Shown here: piece after piece, positions 28,181-37,096 of the stretch
Position numbering within the stretch: position 1 is the first letter of the stretch
Layout of the letters: the number at the start of each line of letters is the position of its first letter
Assembly (NCBI RefSeq): GCF_003315515.1
Contig: NZ_QNRY01000022.1
Coordinates: 1 to 57,930 of the forward strand
DNA length: 57,930 bases
Origin: Brenneria salicis ATCC 15712 = DSM 30166
GTDB lineage: Bacteria > Pseudomonadota > Gammaproteobacteria > Enterobacterales > Enterobacteriaceae
Reading direction: 5' to 3'
Position numbers and translations under genes: made by a program
Notes under the pieces: generated by a model
Told to the model about the DNA's origin: nothing
Databases searched by the model: none
Seen by the model: only the letters and a program-made list of their open reading frames with translations

Positions 28181-28909
28181 TTATGCATCATTATTCTTCT
28201 TCTGAATCGAACTCAGTATCCCGCGCAGGATATTCAGTTCCTGACTTTCCGGCTTGGCTCGCGTAAACAGCCGACGCAGTTTGTTCATCACCTGCCCCTG
28301 ATGCGCCTGTCGGATAAAACCGGTTTCCATCAATGTCTTTTCAAGGTGCTGATAAAAACGCTCCAGATCATCCACCAGCGGATAAGGCGTCTCGCCGTGG
28401 ACTTCCTTACCGACGGCAAGACGATCCAGATGGGCGACGCGCACTTCATAAGCCAGAATCTGCACGGCCATCGCCAGATTTAACGAACTGTATTCAGGGT
28501 TGGCCGGGATAGCGACATGATAATGGCATTTCTGTAATTCATCATTCGTCAAACCGACGCGCTCACGACCGAAAACCAGCGCCACCGGCGCATGTTCGGC
28601 TTCCTGCGCGGCGCGCACGCCGCATTCGCGCGGTTCCAGCATCGGCCAGGGTAAGGTTCGGGAGCGGGCGCTGGTTCCCACCACCAGACTACACCCTTCA
28701 AGCGCCTGATCCAGCGTGTCCACCAGCGCGGCGTCGCCAATAACGTCACTGGCGCCCGCCGCCAGAGCGATGGCCTGGGAATCGGGTTTTACCAGCGGAT
28801 TAACCAGATACAGCTTGCTTAATCCCATGGTTTTCATTGCTCTGGCAACGGAACCCATGTTGCCGGTGTGGGATGTTTCAACCAGAACAATGCGAATATT
28901 GTGTAACAT
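28181..28909 (-). CDS. trmJ: tRNA (cytidine/uridine-2'-O)-methyltransferase TrmJ
   Basis: A SPOUT methyltransferase that makes Cm32/Um32 in tRNA. It has 242 residues. The three SpoU motifs are visible: [27 protein letters not shown] and [16 protein letters not shown]. The extended C-terminal helix ([20 protein letters not shown] and after) is typical of TrmJ. It lies between the iscR promoter and the divergent suhB, as in E. coli. Confidence 0.95.
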   Translation of the reverse strand: MLHNIRIVLVETSHTGNMGSVARAMKTMGLSKLYLVNPLVKPDSQAIALAAGASDVIGDAALVDTLDQALEGCSLVVGTSARSRTLPWPMLEPRECGVRAAQEAEHAPVALVFGRERVGLTNDELQKCHYHVAIPANPEYSSLNLAMAVQILAYEVRVAHLDRLAVGKEVHGETPYPLVDDLERFYQHLEKTLMETGFIRQAHQGQVMNKLRRLFTRAKPESQELNILRGILSSIQKKNNDA

Positions 28910-28956
28910 GTGAACTCTATCATGCGAAAAGGAAATCGGAATATTCTAACACAGAC

Positions 28957-28985
28957 TTAGATATTTTCCTTTTCCCCTGCTATAA
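28957..28985 (+). promoter_or_regulatory. suhB promoter, extended -10
   Basis: TGCTATAAT gives a perfect TATAAT (28980-28985) with an extended TGn element. A weak -35 TTAGAT (28957-28962) sits 17 bases upstream. The suhB ATG follows about 44 bases later. Confidence 0.65.
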
Positions 28986-29028
28986 TGCGCCCCGTTTTCT
29001 GTTCTTTAACATTCTAGTGGACGATACC

Positions 29029-29832
29029 ATGCATCCGATGCTCAACATCGCTATACGCGCTGCGCGTAAAGGCGGTAATTTAATTGCTAAAAATTACGAA
29101 ACCCCTGACGCCGTGGAAGCCAGTCAAAAAGGCAGCAACGATTTTGTCACCAACGTCGATCGGGATGCAGAGCGTCTGATCATTGAAGTCATCCGTAAGT
29201 CTTACCCGCAACACACCATTATTGGTGAAGAGTGTGGTGAGTTGGTTGGTGAAGATCAGGCTGTACAATGGGTTATCGATCCACTGGATGGCACCGCCAA
29301 CTTCATTAAACGCCTCCCCCATTTCGCTGTTTCCATTGCTGTGCGCCTCAAAGGCCGCACGGAAGTTGCCGTTGTTTATGATCCGATGCGCAACGAACTG
29401 TTCACCGCCACCCGTGGTCAAGGGGCGCAGTTGAACGGTTATCGTCTGCGCAGCAGCAACGCACGCGATCTGGATGGCACCGTTCTGGCTACCGGTTTCC
29501 CATTCAAAGCGAAGCAACATGCCAAAAGCTATATCAATATTGTCGCCGCGCTGTTTACTCAGTGCGCGGATTTCCGTCGCACCGGTTCCGCGGCGCTTGA
29601 TCTGGCCTATGTCGCTGCCGGTCGTGTTGACGGGTTCTTTGAAATCGGTCTGAAACCCTGGGATTTCGCCTGCGGCGAACTGCTGGTGCGTGAAGCCGGC
29701 GGCGTCGTGACCGATTTTGTCGGCGGCCATAATTACCTCACCTCGGGTAATCTGGTGGCGGGTAACCCACGCGTCGTGAAATGTATGCTGGCAACCCTGC
29801 GTGATGAACTGAGCGATGCGCTGAAACGCTGA
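29029..29832 (+). CDS. suhB: Inositol-1-monophosphatase / ribosome biogenesis factor SuhB
   Basis: A Mg-dependent inositol monophosphatase that in E. coli also joins the Nus/antitermination complex on rRNA operons. It has 267 residues, equal to E. coli. The metal-binding motifs are IGEECGE, WVIDPLDGTANF and PWDFACGELLVREAGG; the alanine usually found in WDFAAG is cysteine here. The start MHPMLNIAIRAARKGGN at 29029 is used; an in-frame upstream reading overlaps trmJ and is rejected. A strong terminator follows. Confidence 0.96.
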   Translation: MHPMLNIAIRAARKGGNLIAKNYETPDAVEASQKGSNDFVTNVDRDAERLIIEVIRKSYPQHTIIGEECGELVGEDQAVQWVIDPLDGTANFIKRLPHFAVSIAVRLKGRTEVAVVYDPMRNELFTATRGQGAQLNGYRLRSSNARDLDGTVLATGFPFKAKQHAKSYINIVAALFTQCADFRRTGSAALDLAYVAAGRVDGFFEIGLKPWDFACGELLVREAGGVVTDFVGGHNYLTSGNLVAGNPRVVKCMLATLRDELSDALKR

Positions 29833-29862
29833 TACATTTTCTGACAATATCCCAATCCTCTT

Positions 29863-29893
29863 CGCCAGCCTTGGGCTGGCGTGTTGTTTTTTT
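29863..29893 (+). terminator. Terminator after suhB
   Basis: CGCCAGCC (29863-29870) pairs with GGCTGGCG (29874-29881) over a 3-base loop, followed by TGTTGTTTTTTT. Confidence 0.92.
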
Positions 29894-29947
29894 AGTTACG
29901 CATTACCGAATTGCCCATTATTCGTCTTATCCGCACTACCCTGAGTT

Positions 29948-29966
29948 GATAATAATTATTAAAATC
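29948..29966 (+). promoter_or_regulatory. Candidate Fur box upstream of iron ABC genes
   Basis: GATAATAATTATTAAAATC matches 14 of 19 positions of the Fur consensus GATAATGATAATCATTATC. It lies 37 bp before the substrate-binding protein start, where a repressor site would block transcription. Confidence 0.5.
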
Positions 29967-30002
29967 ATTTTCCTTCAATGGAGAGAAGTTCAGGAAATGA
30001 TT

Positions 30003-31127
30003 ATGTTTAAAAAACCTTTCACCTCGTTGTTGCTGGCTACGGCACTCTGCGTTTCATTCGCCAGTTACGCGACCCAGTACCCCTTAACCGTCACCGATAT
30101 GGATGGACGGCAGGTCGAAGTAAAACAGCGTCCCCAACGTATCGTGATACAGGACGGACGGGACATTACAACCCTGGCGCTGCTGGATCGGGAGAATCCG
30201 TTTGAACGTCTGGTCGCCTGGAACAACATTCCCAAAAAATCAGACATCGCATTCTGGAACATACTGAAAGGCAAATGGCCGCAAGCTGAAAATGTGCTGG
30301 ATATGAAATCCGGCGACAATGGCGCGATTGAACTGGAAACCTTACTATCCAGACAACCGGATTTGATGGTAGCGCAATTACGCGCCAAACCGTCACTGAG
30401 TGAAAGCGGCGTGTTGGGTAAACTCAACGCGCTCAGTATCCCGGTGTTATTTATCGATTCAGAGGTCAACCCGGTCAAAAACACCGCGGATAGCGTCGAT
30501 TTGCTGGGCAAAGTGTTGGATAAAGAAGACAACGCCAAAGCCTATACCACATTCTATCGCCAGCACCTGGCCGCCATTCAGCAGAAAACCGCGACGCTGC
30601 CCAAAAAAGCCAATGTGTTTGTCGAAGCCTGGGCCGGACGCTCGGAAAGTTGTTGCTTCAGCCATGCGCATAACGGCTGGGGCGGCATGGTCGAAGCGGT
30701 CGGCGCCAACAATATCGGTTCTGAATTGCTGCCAGGCGCCAATGGCTATGTGTCGCTGGAAAAACTCATCAGCATGAAACCCGATGTTTACATCATGACC
30801 GGCGCCAAACGCAACTCCAGCACCAGCATTACGCTGCCGCTGGGCTACAATGCCGATAAAACCGACATTGCCGAAAAAGCCCAAAAACTGGTGTCTCGCC
30901 AGGGGGTGAACCAAATCCCTGCCGTGAAGCAAAAACAGGTATTTGGCGTTTATCATCCGTTCTATAACCATCCTTACAACATTGTCGGTATGGAATATCT
31001 GGCCAAAGCGATTTATCCGCAGACGTTCACTGATCTGAATCCTGACGATAGCTATCGTCATATCATCAAAAACTTTACCTCGCTGCCTGATAATGATTTT
31101 ATCTTTGCCTGGAAAGAAGGTGAGTAA
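30003..31127 (+). CDS. Periplasmic binding protein, probable iron-siderophore ABC transporter
   Basis: A 374-residue exported protein with signal peptide MFKKPFTSLLLATALC... ending FASYA, and a mature cluster-A type fold (Peripla_BP_2): YPLTVTDMDGRQVEV at the start, PQRIVI and LSRQPDLMVAQL. A distinctive SESCCFSHAHNGWGGM lies near residue 215, with GANNIGSELL just after. The ATG at 30003 is chosen because AGGA lies 8 bases upstream; the ATG two codons earlier is too close. The gene is followed by a FecCD-type permease and an ATPase. Iron or siderophore/haem uptake is inferred from the family and the candidate Fur box; the ligand is unknown. Confidence 0.85.
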   Translation: MFKKPFTSLLLATALCVSFASYATQYPLTVTDMDGRQVEVKQRPQRIVIQDGRDITTLALLDRENPFERLVAWNNIPKKSDIAFWNILKGKWPQAENVLDMKSGDNGAIELETLLSRQPDLMVAQLRAKPSLSESGVLGKLNALSIPVLFIDSEVNPVKNTADSVDLLGKVLDKEDNAKAYTTFYRQHLAAIQQKTATLPKKANVFVEAWAGRSESCCFSHAHNGWGGMVEAVGANNIGSELLPGANGYVSLEKLISMKPDVYIMTGAKRNSSTSITLPLGYNADKTDIAEKAQKLVSRQGVNQIPAVKQKQVFGVYHPFYNHPYNIVGMEYLAKAIYPQTFTDLNPDDSYRHIIKNFTSLPDNDFIFAWKEGE

Positions 31128-31133
31128 GCGTTA

Positions 31134-32204
31134 ATGAGTACAACCACTGGACCTACCGCTCTGGATGACGGCGCCGTGATGGACGACTATCGCGGCATCA
31201 TCCGACGCCGCGTGAGCATCATGACAATGCTGCTGCTGGTTATCATCGGCTCGCTATTGCTGGATTTCACGATGGGGCCATCAGGGTTGAAGCTGGATGC
31301 GCTCTGGCAGGCGCTGACCGATCCGGCCAGCGTGGATGCCGGGACGCGCGTTATCGTCTGGAATATTCGCCTGCCTTACGCGCTGATGGCGGTGGTTGTC
31401 GGCATGGCGCTGGGGCTGGCCGGGGCGGAGATGCAAACCATCCTGAATAACCCGCTGGCCAGCCCGTTTACGCTGGGCGTTTCCTCTGCCGCGGCGTTCG
31501 GCGCGGCGCTGGCCATAGTATTAGGAATTGGCCTCCCCGGTATTCCCGATCAGTGGTTTATCTCCGCCAATGCGTTTCTATTCGCCCTGCTCGCCGCCTT
31601 GCTGCTTGACGCCATTACCCGCTGGACGCAGGTCGCCACCTCCGGCGTGGTGCTGTTCGGTATCGCACTGGTGTTCACGTTCAATGCGTTGGTTTCCATG
31701 CTTCAGTTCGTTGCCAACGAAGATACGCTGCAAGGCCTGGTGTTCTGGACGATGGGCAGCCTGGCGCGGGCATCGTGGGAGAAGCTGGGCGTCCTGTTGC
31801 TGGTGCTCGTCGTCGTCATGCCGCTGTCGCTGATGAGTTCGTGGAAACTTACCGCCTTGCGGTTAGGTGAAGATCGCGCCGTCAGCTTTGGCATCAACGT
31901 TCGGCGTTTGCGTTTGGCGAGCTTGCTGCGTATCAGCATTCTGTCGGCCATCTCAGTGGCGTTTGTCGGCCCCATCGGATTTATCGGTCTGGTCGCGCCG
32001 CACATTGCGCGCATGATATTTGGTGAAGATCATCGTTTTTACCTGCCTGCGAGCGCACTGACCGGCGCGTTGGTGCTATCGCTGGCCTCTGTCGCCTCGA
32101 AGAATCTGATCCCCGGCGTGATCATTCCGGTCGGTATCGTTACCTCACTGGTCGGCGTGCCGTTCTTCCTGAGTATTATTCTGCGCCATAGGGGAAATGT
32201 ATGA
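31134..32204 (+). CDS. FecCD-type ABC permease
   Basis: A 356-residue inner-membrane permease of the FecCD/BtuC family with about ten helices. Signature segments are IVWNIRLPYALMAVVVGMALGLA (in part: NIRLPYALMA), NPLASPFTLGVSSAAAFGA and VGPIGFIGLVAPHIARMI, the last being the region that contacts the ATPase. It lies 6 bp after the binding protein and overlaps the ATPase start by 4 bp. As a single permease gene it must form a homodimer. Confidence 0.93.
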   Translation: MSTTTGPTALDDGAVMDDYRGIIRRRVSIMTMLLLVIIGSLLLDFTMGPSGLKLDALWQALTDPASVDAGTRVIVWNIRLPYALMAVVVGMALGLAGAEMQTILNNPLASPFTLGVSSAAAFGAALAIVLGIGLPGIPDQWFISANAFLFALLAALLLDAITRWTQVATSGVVLFGIALVFTFNALVSMLQFVANEDTLQGLVFWTMGSLARASWEKLGVLLLVLVVVMPLSLMSSWKLTALRLGEDRAVSFGINVRRLRLASLLRISILSAISVAFVGPIGFIGLVAPHIARMIFGEDHRFYLPASALTGALVLSLASVASKNLIPGVIIPVGIVTSLVGVPFFLSIILRHRGNV

Positions 32205-32992
32205 GCCGGCAAGGATTAAGACTTTCGCACTTTCGCGCGGGCTATCCCAAACGTCAGGTTATTCGCAATCTGTCGGTTCCGCTGTTGCCTCGCGGGAAAA
32301 TCACCATCCTGCTGGGTCCTAACGGCAGCGGTAAATCGACCTTGCTGCGTGCGATGGCCGGACTGAACCCGTCCGAAGGCGAACTGTGGCTGGATGACAG
32401 CAACCTGATGCAGTTGCCTTTCGCACAACGGGCCGAAAAAGTGGTTTATCTGCCGCAATCGCTGCCAGCGGGCGTGCATCTGCACGTACTGGAATCGATT
32501 ATCGCCGCGCAGCGCGCCTCCGGCGGCTTGCATACCGCGGTTCAGCAGGCCGAAGTCATGACCCTGTTACGACAACTGGGTATTGAACATCTGGCCTTGA
32601 ACTACCTCGATCAACTTTCCGGCGGACAAAAGCAACTGGTGGGACTGGCGCAATCATTGATTCGTCAACCCTCGTTATTGCTGCTGGATGAACCGCTCAG
32701 CGCGCTGGATCTCAACTACCAGTTCCATGTGATGGATCTGGTGCGTAAGGAAACACGTAAGCGGAATATCATTACCGTTGTCGTGGTGCATGATATCAAC
32801 ATCGCGTTGCGTCACGGCGATCACGTATTGATGCTGCAAAACGGTAACCTGATCGCGGACGGCGCTTCCGCCGACGTGATAAGCCCGGAAAGCCTGTCTG
32901 CGGTTTACGGCGTGCGGGGACGCATCGAGCGCTGCTCGCAGGGCGTCGCGCAGGTGATTATCGACGGGCTGGTCAGCGAACCCACGACGTAG
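32201..32992 (+). CDS. ABC transporter ATPase, FepC/FecE type
   Basis: A 263-residue cytosolic ATPase. The Walker A motif is LLGPNGSGKSTLLRAMAG, the signature LSGGQKQLVGLAQSL, the Walker B LLLLDEPLSALD, and the H-loop VVVHDINIALRHGD. It matches the siderophore-uptake ABC subfamily. The ATG overlaps the permease stop (ATGA). The stop codon lies inside a 14-bp tandem repeat. Confidence 0.95.
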   Translation: MSRQGLRLSHFRAGYPKRQVIRNLSVPLLPRGKITILLGPNGSGKSTLLRAMAGLNPSEGELWLDDSNLMQLPFAQRAEKVVYLPQSLPAGVHLHVLESIIAAQRASGGLHTAVQQAEVMTLLRQLGIEHLALNYLDQLSGGQKQLVGLAQSLIRQPSLLLLDEPLSALDLNYQFHVMDLVRKETRKRNIITVVVVHDINIALRHGDHVLMLQNGNLIADGASADVISPESLSAVYGVRGRIERCSQGVAQVIIDGLVSEPTT

Positions 32993-33028
32993 TACACATA
33001 ACGTAGTACACATAACGTAGTACACACA
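32987..33028. repeat. Three 14-bp tandem repeats over the ATPase stop codon
   Basis: ACGTAGTACACATA is repeated exactly at 32987-33000 and 33001-33014, and once more with one change (ACGTAGTACACACA) at 33015-33028. The first copy includes the TAG stop of the ATPase gene. No function is evident. Confidence 0.9.
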
Positions 33029-33059
33029 GCCTTGTACAAAATAGATCGCGTTTATGGAT

Positions 33060-33099
33060 GTCCCACTGTTTCAGGTGGTGTGATGGCTAACAGTGGGAC
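33060..33099. repeat. Perfect 11-bp inverted repeat
   Basis: GTCCCACTGTT (33060-33070) pairs with AACAGTGGGAC (33089-33099) around 18 bases. There is no T-run on either strand. It lies in the gap between the ABC operon and glyA, which otherwise contains no recognised gene. Confidence 0.7.
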
Positions 33100-33195
33100 G
33101 AATAAACAACGCCGGAACAGCCAACAGCGCCCTCACCCAGAATGTGCCTCCCAGCAAAGACTCAAACAGGAAGCCGGAAACCATCGTCATAGATG

Positions 33196-33222
33196 AAAAA
33201 CGCCAGCACGTCGGCTGGCGTT
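33196..33222 (-). terminator. Terminator after glyA
   Basis: AACGCCAGC (33199-33207) pairs with GCTGGCGTT (33214-33222) over a 6-base loop. On the minus strand TTTTTC follows. Confidence 0.85.
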
Positions 33223-33270
33223 GATGTTTGGCGGAAAGCCGTAAAGACTTTCTCAGGGGAAAGTTTGAGA

Positions 33271-34524
33271 TTAAGCGTAAACCGGGAAACGGGCGCAGAC
33301 ATCCAGCACTTTTTGTTTAACACGCTCAATCGTGGCTTCGTCGTTGATGTTATCCAACACATCACAGATCCAACCAGCCAGTTCACGCACTTCCGCTTCT
33401 TTAAAACCCCGGCGCGTGGCGGCCGGCGTACCGATACGCACGCCAGAAGTCACGAACGGGCTTTTCGGATCGTTCGGCACGCTGTTTTTATTAACGGTGA
33501 TATTGGCCCGGCCCAACGCGGCGTCCGCCTCTTTGCCGGTGATGTTTTTGCTCACCAGATCCAGCAGGAACAAGTGGTTGCTGGTGCCGCCGGAAACCAC
33601 GTTATAACCACGAGACAGGAATACCTCGACCATCGCTTTGGCGTTTTTCGCCACCTGCTGCTGATAAATCTTGAACTCAGGCTCCATTGCTTCTTTCAGC
33701 GCGACGGCTTTACCGGCGATAACATGCATCAGCGGGCCGCCCTGTCCGCCAGGGAATACCGCGGAGTTCAGTTTTTTATACAGTTCCTCGTCGCCGCCTT
33801 TCGCCAGAATCAGACCACCGCGCGGGCCTGCCAGCGTTTTGTGGGTGGTGGTGGTCACGATGTGCGCATGAGGAACCGGATTCGGATACACGTCCGCGGC
33901 AACCAGACCGGCGACGTGCGCCATATCAACAAACAGATAAGCGCCGATGCTGTCGGCGATTTCGCGCATTTTTGCCCAGTCGACCACACCAGAGTAAGCA
34001 GAGAAACCACCGATGATCATTTTTGGTTTGTGGGTGTGAGCCAGTTGCGCCATTTCTTCGTAATCGATCTTGCCGCTTTCATCAATGCCGTAAGGGATCA
34101 CGTTGTAGAGTTTACCAGACAGGTTAACCGGGGAACCATGAGTCAGGTGGCCGCCGTGCGCCAGGTTCATGCCCAGAATGGTATCGCCCGGCTGCAACAG
34201 CGCGGTATAGACGGCAAAGTTAGCCTGAGAACCAGAGTGAGGCTGGACATTGGCATAATCCGCGCCGAACAGCGCTTTGGCGCGATCGATAGCCAGTTGC
34301 TCAACCACATCCACATACTCGCAACCGCCGTAATAGCGTTTACCCGGATAGCCTTCAGCATATTTGTTAGTGAGTTGAGAACCCTGCGCCTGCATGACGC
34401 GCGGGCTGGTATAGTTTTCGGACGCAATCAGTTCAATGTGCTCTTCCTGACGCACCACTTCCTGCTCCATTGCTTGCCACAGTTCGGCATCATAATCGGC
34501 AATGTTCATTTCACGCTTTAACAT
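33271..34524 (-). CDS. glyA: Serine hydroxymethyltransferase
   Basis: A PLP enzyme interconverting serine and glycine and supplying methylene-THF for purine and thymidine synthesis. It has 417 residues, identical to E. coli. The PLP lysine is in [14 protein letters not shown], with [11 protein letters not shown] and [12 protein letters not shown] elsewhere in the active site. The start [12 protein letters not shown] at 34524 is chosen because AGGAG is 6 bases upstream; the ATG two codons earlier abuts the ribosome site. A PurR-like box and promoter lie upstream. Confidence 0.98.
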   Translation of the reverse strand: MLKREMNIADYDAELWQAMEQEVVRQEEHIELIASENYTSPRVMQAQGSQLTNKYAEGYPGKRYYGGCEYVDVVEQLAIDRAKALFGADYANVQPHSGSQANFAVYTALLQPGDTILGMNLAHGGHLTHGSPVNLSGKLYNVIPYGIDESGKIDYEEMAQLAHTHKPKMIIGGFSAYSGVVDWAKMREIADSIGAYLFVDMAHVAGLVAADVYPNPVPHAHIVTTTTHKTLAGPRGGLILAKGGDEELYKKLNSAVFPGGQGGPLMHVIAGKAVALKEAMEPEFKIYQQQVAKNAKAMVEVFLSRGYNVVSGGTSNHLFLLDLVSKNITGKEADAALGRANITVNKNSVPNDPKSPFVTSGVRIGTPAATRRGFKEAEVRELAGWICDVLDNINDEATIERVKQKVLDVCARFPVYA

Positions 34525-34588
34525 CCGCATCTCCTGACTCAGCTAACTTAAATATACTGGGAAACAATCACCCGTTTGGGTACTGGCC

Positions 34589-34617
34589 TATAGTGTAAAC
34601 CGTTTATCGCTGTTGAA
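34589..34617 (-). promoter_or_regulatory. Candidate glyA promoter
   Basis: On the minus strand TTCAAC (34612-34617), a 17-base spacer and ACTATA (34589-34594) precede glyA by about 65 bp. Both hexamers are only moderate matches. The remaining gene-free sequence up to the CE12 gene at 34911 is AT-rich, and apart from the PurR box nothing else was recognised. Confidence 0.4.
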
Positions 34618-34640
34618 GATAGGCCTTGACAGAGGTTTTT

Positions 34641-34656
34641 ACGCAAACGATTAGCC
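34641..34656 (-). promoter_or_regulatory. PurR operator upstream of glyA
   Basis: On the minus strand GGCTAATCGTTTGCGT closely matches the PurR site I recall for E. coli glyA (AGGTAATCGTTTGCGT). It lies about 117 bp before the start codon, upstream of the candidate promoter, fitting purine control of one-carbon supply. Confidence 0.65.
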
Positions 34657-34910
34657 ATAGGCGGTACAAGGCTTGAGAGGATTTATTACTCGCAACGGGA
34701 AGCAGAGATTTCTTCATTTTCAAGCTGTTTGTTTTTCATATTGACTCGCCAGCCCGCATTTTCCGACCATGCCGTTGCAGATGAGTAAAAAACAAAAAAC
34801 AGCACTTTTTAAATGACTGAATCTATAAAAATCCCCGCGATCTGTTCGACAATAGGCGCAACCCGTTTTCAACACTTTTTCCACTCATGCAACAAGGGAT
34901 ATGTTTAACC

Positions 34911-36575
34911 ATGCTAAAACGTTTTTCCAAGGAGATGGCCTGCGCCATCCTGTTTTCAGTTCCCTGGATGAAGGTCCACGCCAAATCACCCGATGCCGCC
35001 CGTAGCGCCAACCCGCCCGCCGACATTGCGGCCATGCCAAGCGCCAGTCTGGGCGAAAACACCACCCTCACGGGCCGTCTGACGCACCGTGAAATCCATC
35101 TCCCCGCCACAATCATTATCCGGGATCAGCAAGGGCAGCGCAGGCAAACGCAAACGGAAGAGCAAGGGAATTATCACCTCGACATTTCAACATTAACGGC
35201 CCCGTTACGGCTTTCGGCCATCGAATCCGGCGGCAATAATTGCCTGCTCAATTACCTACCGCGGGCGATCTGTCTGACGGCATTGGCGCCATCACTACAA
35301 TCGGGCAAAGAGAATATCGTCAACATCAATCCGTTAACCGATCGTATCCTTTCCGATGTCGCCGCCGCCACAGGCTATATCGGACCACAGCAACTGGCTG
35401 ATGACGCAGCGTCGCCGACACTGGATACGGCGGCATGGGAAAAGGCCTATGGCGTTTTTCATGCCGGGTTTAACGCGGCGTTGAAGCAAGCGGGTATCGC
35501 CGCCCCCGTACGGTTTGATCCGTTGACCTATCCGTCCACCCAGCAGGAAGCCATGACCAATATCATCAAGGTCATTAATCATAACCGTAATTATGACAAC
35601 AACACCGGTTATTCCGGGCATACGGTGCTGACCGATAGCAATTTTCGCCCGATCGTCGGTCTGAACGCTCAGGGCAATTATGAGCCATTGGATTACAAGT
35701 TCGCCCGCCAGCGTCTGGATGAGATGCAAAAAGCCAAAACCCGTATTTTTATCGTTGGCGACTCTACCGCGGCAACCTATGAAAAAGCCCGTTTTCCGCG
35801 CATGGGCTGGGGACAGGTTTTCGAACAACAGTTCAAAAAGAATAGCGGGGTAAAAATCGTTAATGCCGCCCGCTCTGGTCGCAGTTCACGCGATTATTTC
35901 CATGAAGGCTGGTTCCGCCAGATACAACCGTTGATGAAAGCGGGTGATTTCCTGTTCATCCAAATGGGACATAACGACCAAAACTGCAACAGCGCCAGAC
36001 CGGTACGCGGCGCTGCCGATGTCGCCAACCTGTGCTCCTATCCCAACAATGCGCAAGGTGAACGTCAGGCTGCGCGTGGTAAACCGGATATGTCATTCCA
36101 GACATCACTGGAACGTTACCTCAATTTTGCCCGCCAGTATCAAATGACGCCCGTACTGCTGACCCCCACCGCGCGTGTACGCACGGCGGAGGGTAAAAAC
36201 GGCATACCCGCGGTACACAGCCACTTTACGCGGCAAAATAGCGAAGGCGGATATGCCTTTGTCGGCGACTACAGCCAAACCATCAAAAACACGGCAACGG
36301 CCAATAACGTCATTCTGCTGGATATCGAACCCGCCACGATTGCACTGGCGAACCAGGGAGGCCGTAATCACTGGAAACAATACTGGCTGGCGGCGGACCC
36401 GAAGAAATACCCTTTCTATCGCAATCAGACGGGCAGCCTGACCACCCCGGATACCACGCACTTCCAGCAAAAAGGGGCGATCGCCGTTGCGGAAATAGTC
36501 GCCAAAGCCATTCGGCAAACACCTGAGTTGAAAACGCTGGCCGACAGCATGGTCAGCGAACGCCAGTCAAAATAA
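34911..36575 (+). CDS. Secreted CE12-type pectin/rhamnogalacturonan acetylesterase
   Basis: A 554-residue exported SGNH esterase. The signal peptide begins MLKRFSKEMACAILF and ends KVHA. An N-terminal domain of about 250 residues precedes the catalytic domain. There block I is RIFIVGDSTAATYEKARFP, block II ARSGRSSRDYFHEGW, block III MGHNDQNC, and block V DTTHFQQKGA, giving Ser, Gly, Asn and Asp/His. This layout fits the rhamnogalacturonan acetylesterase family and resembles PaeY of Dickeya, which removes acetyl groups from pectin. It is not next to pectate lyase genes, so the paeY name is withheld. The ATG at 34911 gives a normal signal peptide; the reading from 34887 lacks a ribosome site. 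Confidence 0.85.
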   Translation: MLKRFSKEMACAILFSVPWMKVHAKSPDAARSANPPADIAAMPSASLGENTTLTGRLTHREIHLPATIIIRDQQGQRRQTQTEEQGNYHLDISTLTAPLRLSAIESGGNNCLLNYLPRAICLTALAPSLQSGKENIVNINPLTDRILSDVAAATGYIGPQQLADDAASPTLDTAAWEKAYGVFHAGFNAALKQAGIAAPVRFDPLTYPSTQQEAMTNIIKVINHNRNYDNNTGYSGHTVLTDSNFRPIVGLNAQGNYEPLDYKFARQRLDEMQKAKTRIFIVGDSTAATYEKARFPRMGWGQVFEQQFKKNSGVKIVNAARSGRSSRDYFHEGWFRQIQPLMKAGDFLFIQMGHNDQNCNSARPVRGAADVANLCSYPNNAQGERQAARGKPDMSFQTSLERYLNFARQYQMTPVLLTPTARVRTAEGKNGIPAVHSHFTRQNSEGGYAFVGDYSQTIKNTATANNVILLDIEPATIALANQGGRNHWKQYWLAADPKKYPFYRNQTGSLTTPDTTHFQQKGAIAVAEIVAKAIRQTPELKTLADSMVSERQSK

Positions 36576-36580
36576 AGAAA

Positions 36581-36610
36581 TAAAAAAGCCAGCCCGACCA
36601 GGACTGGCTT
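36581..36610 (-). terminator. Terminator after glnB
   Basis: AAGCCAG (36586-36592) pairs with CTGGCTT (36604-36610). On the minus strand it leads into GGCTTTTTTA. Confidence 0.8.
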
Positions 36611-36666
36611 GCAGACAACGCCGTTGAAGAAGACGCATGATCAGACGCCAATCCACGTCCCGGTGA

Positions 36667-37017
<351 letters not shown>

Positions 37018-37096
37018 TTATTACCTATGTTGCGGCCAAAGCCGGGCATCAGCGAACAATCAACTTGTCAGATTCCCGTCTGACAAGCTATTAGCA

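Noticed and set aside
33193-34521. Long plus-strand ORF (442 codons) opposite glyA
   Set aside because: It mirrors glyA codon usage and has no domain features; glyA is certain.
34680-34880. Possible KdgR box before the CE12 esterase
   Set aside because: AT-rich TTTTTCAT-type sequence looked suggestive, but no stretch matched the palindromic consensus well enough.
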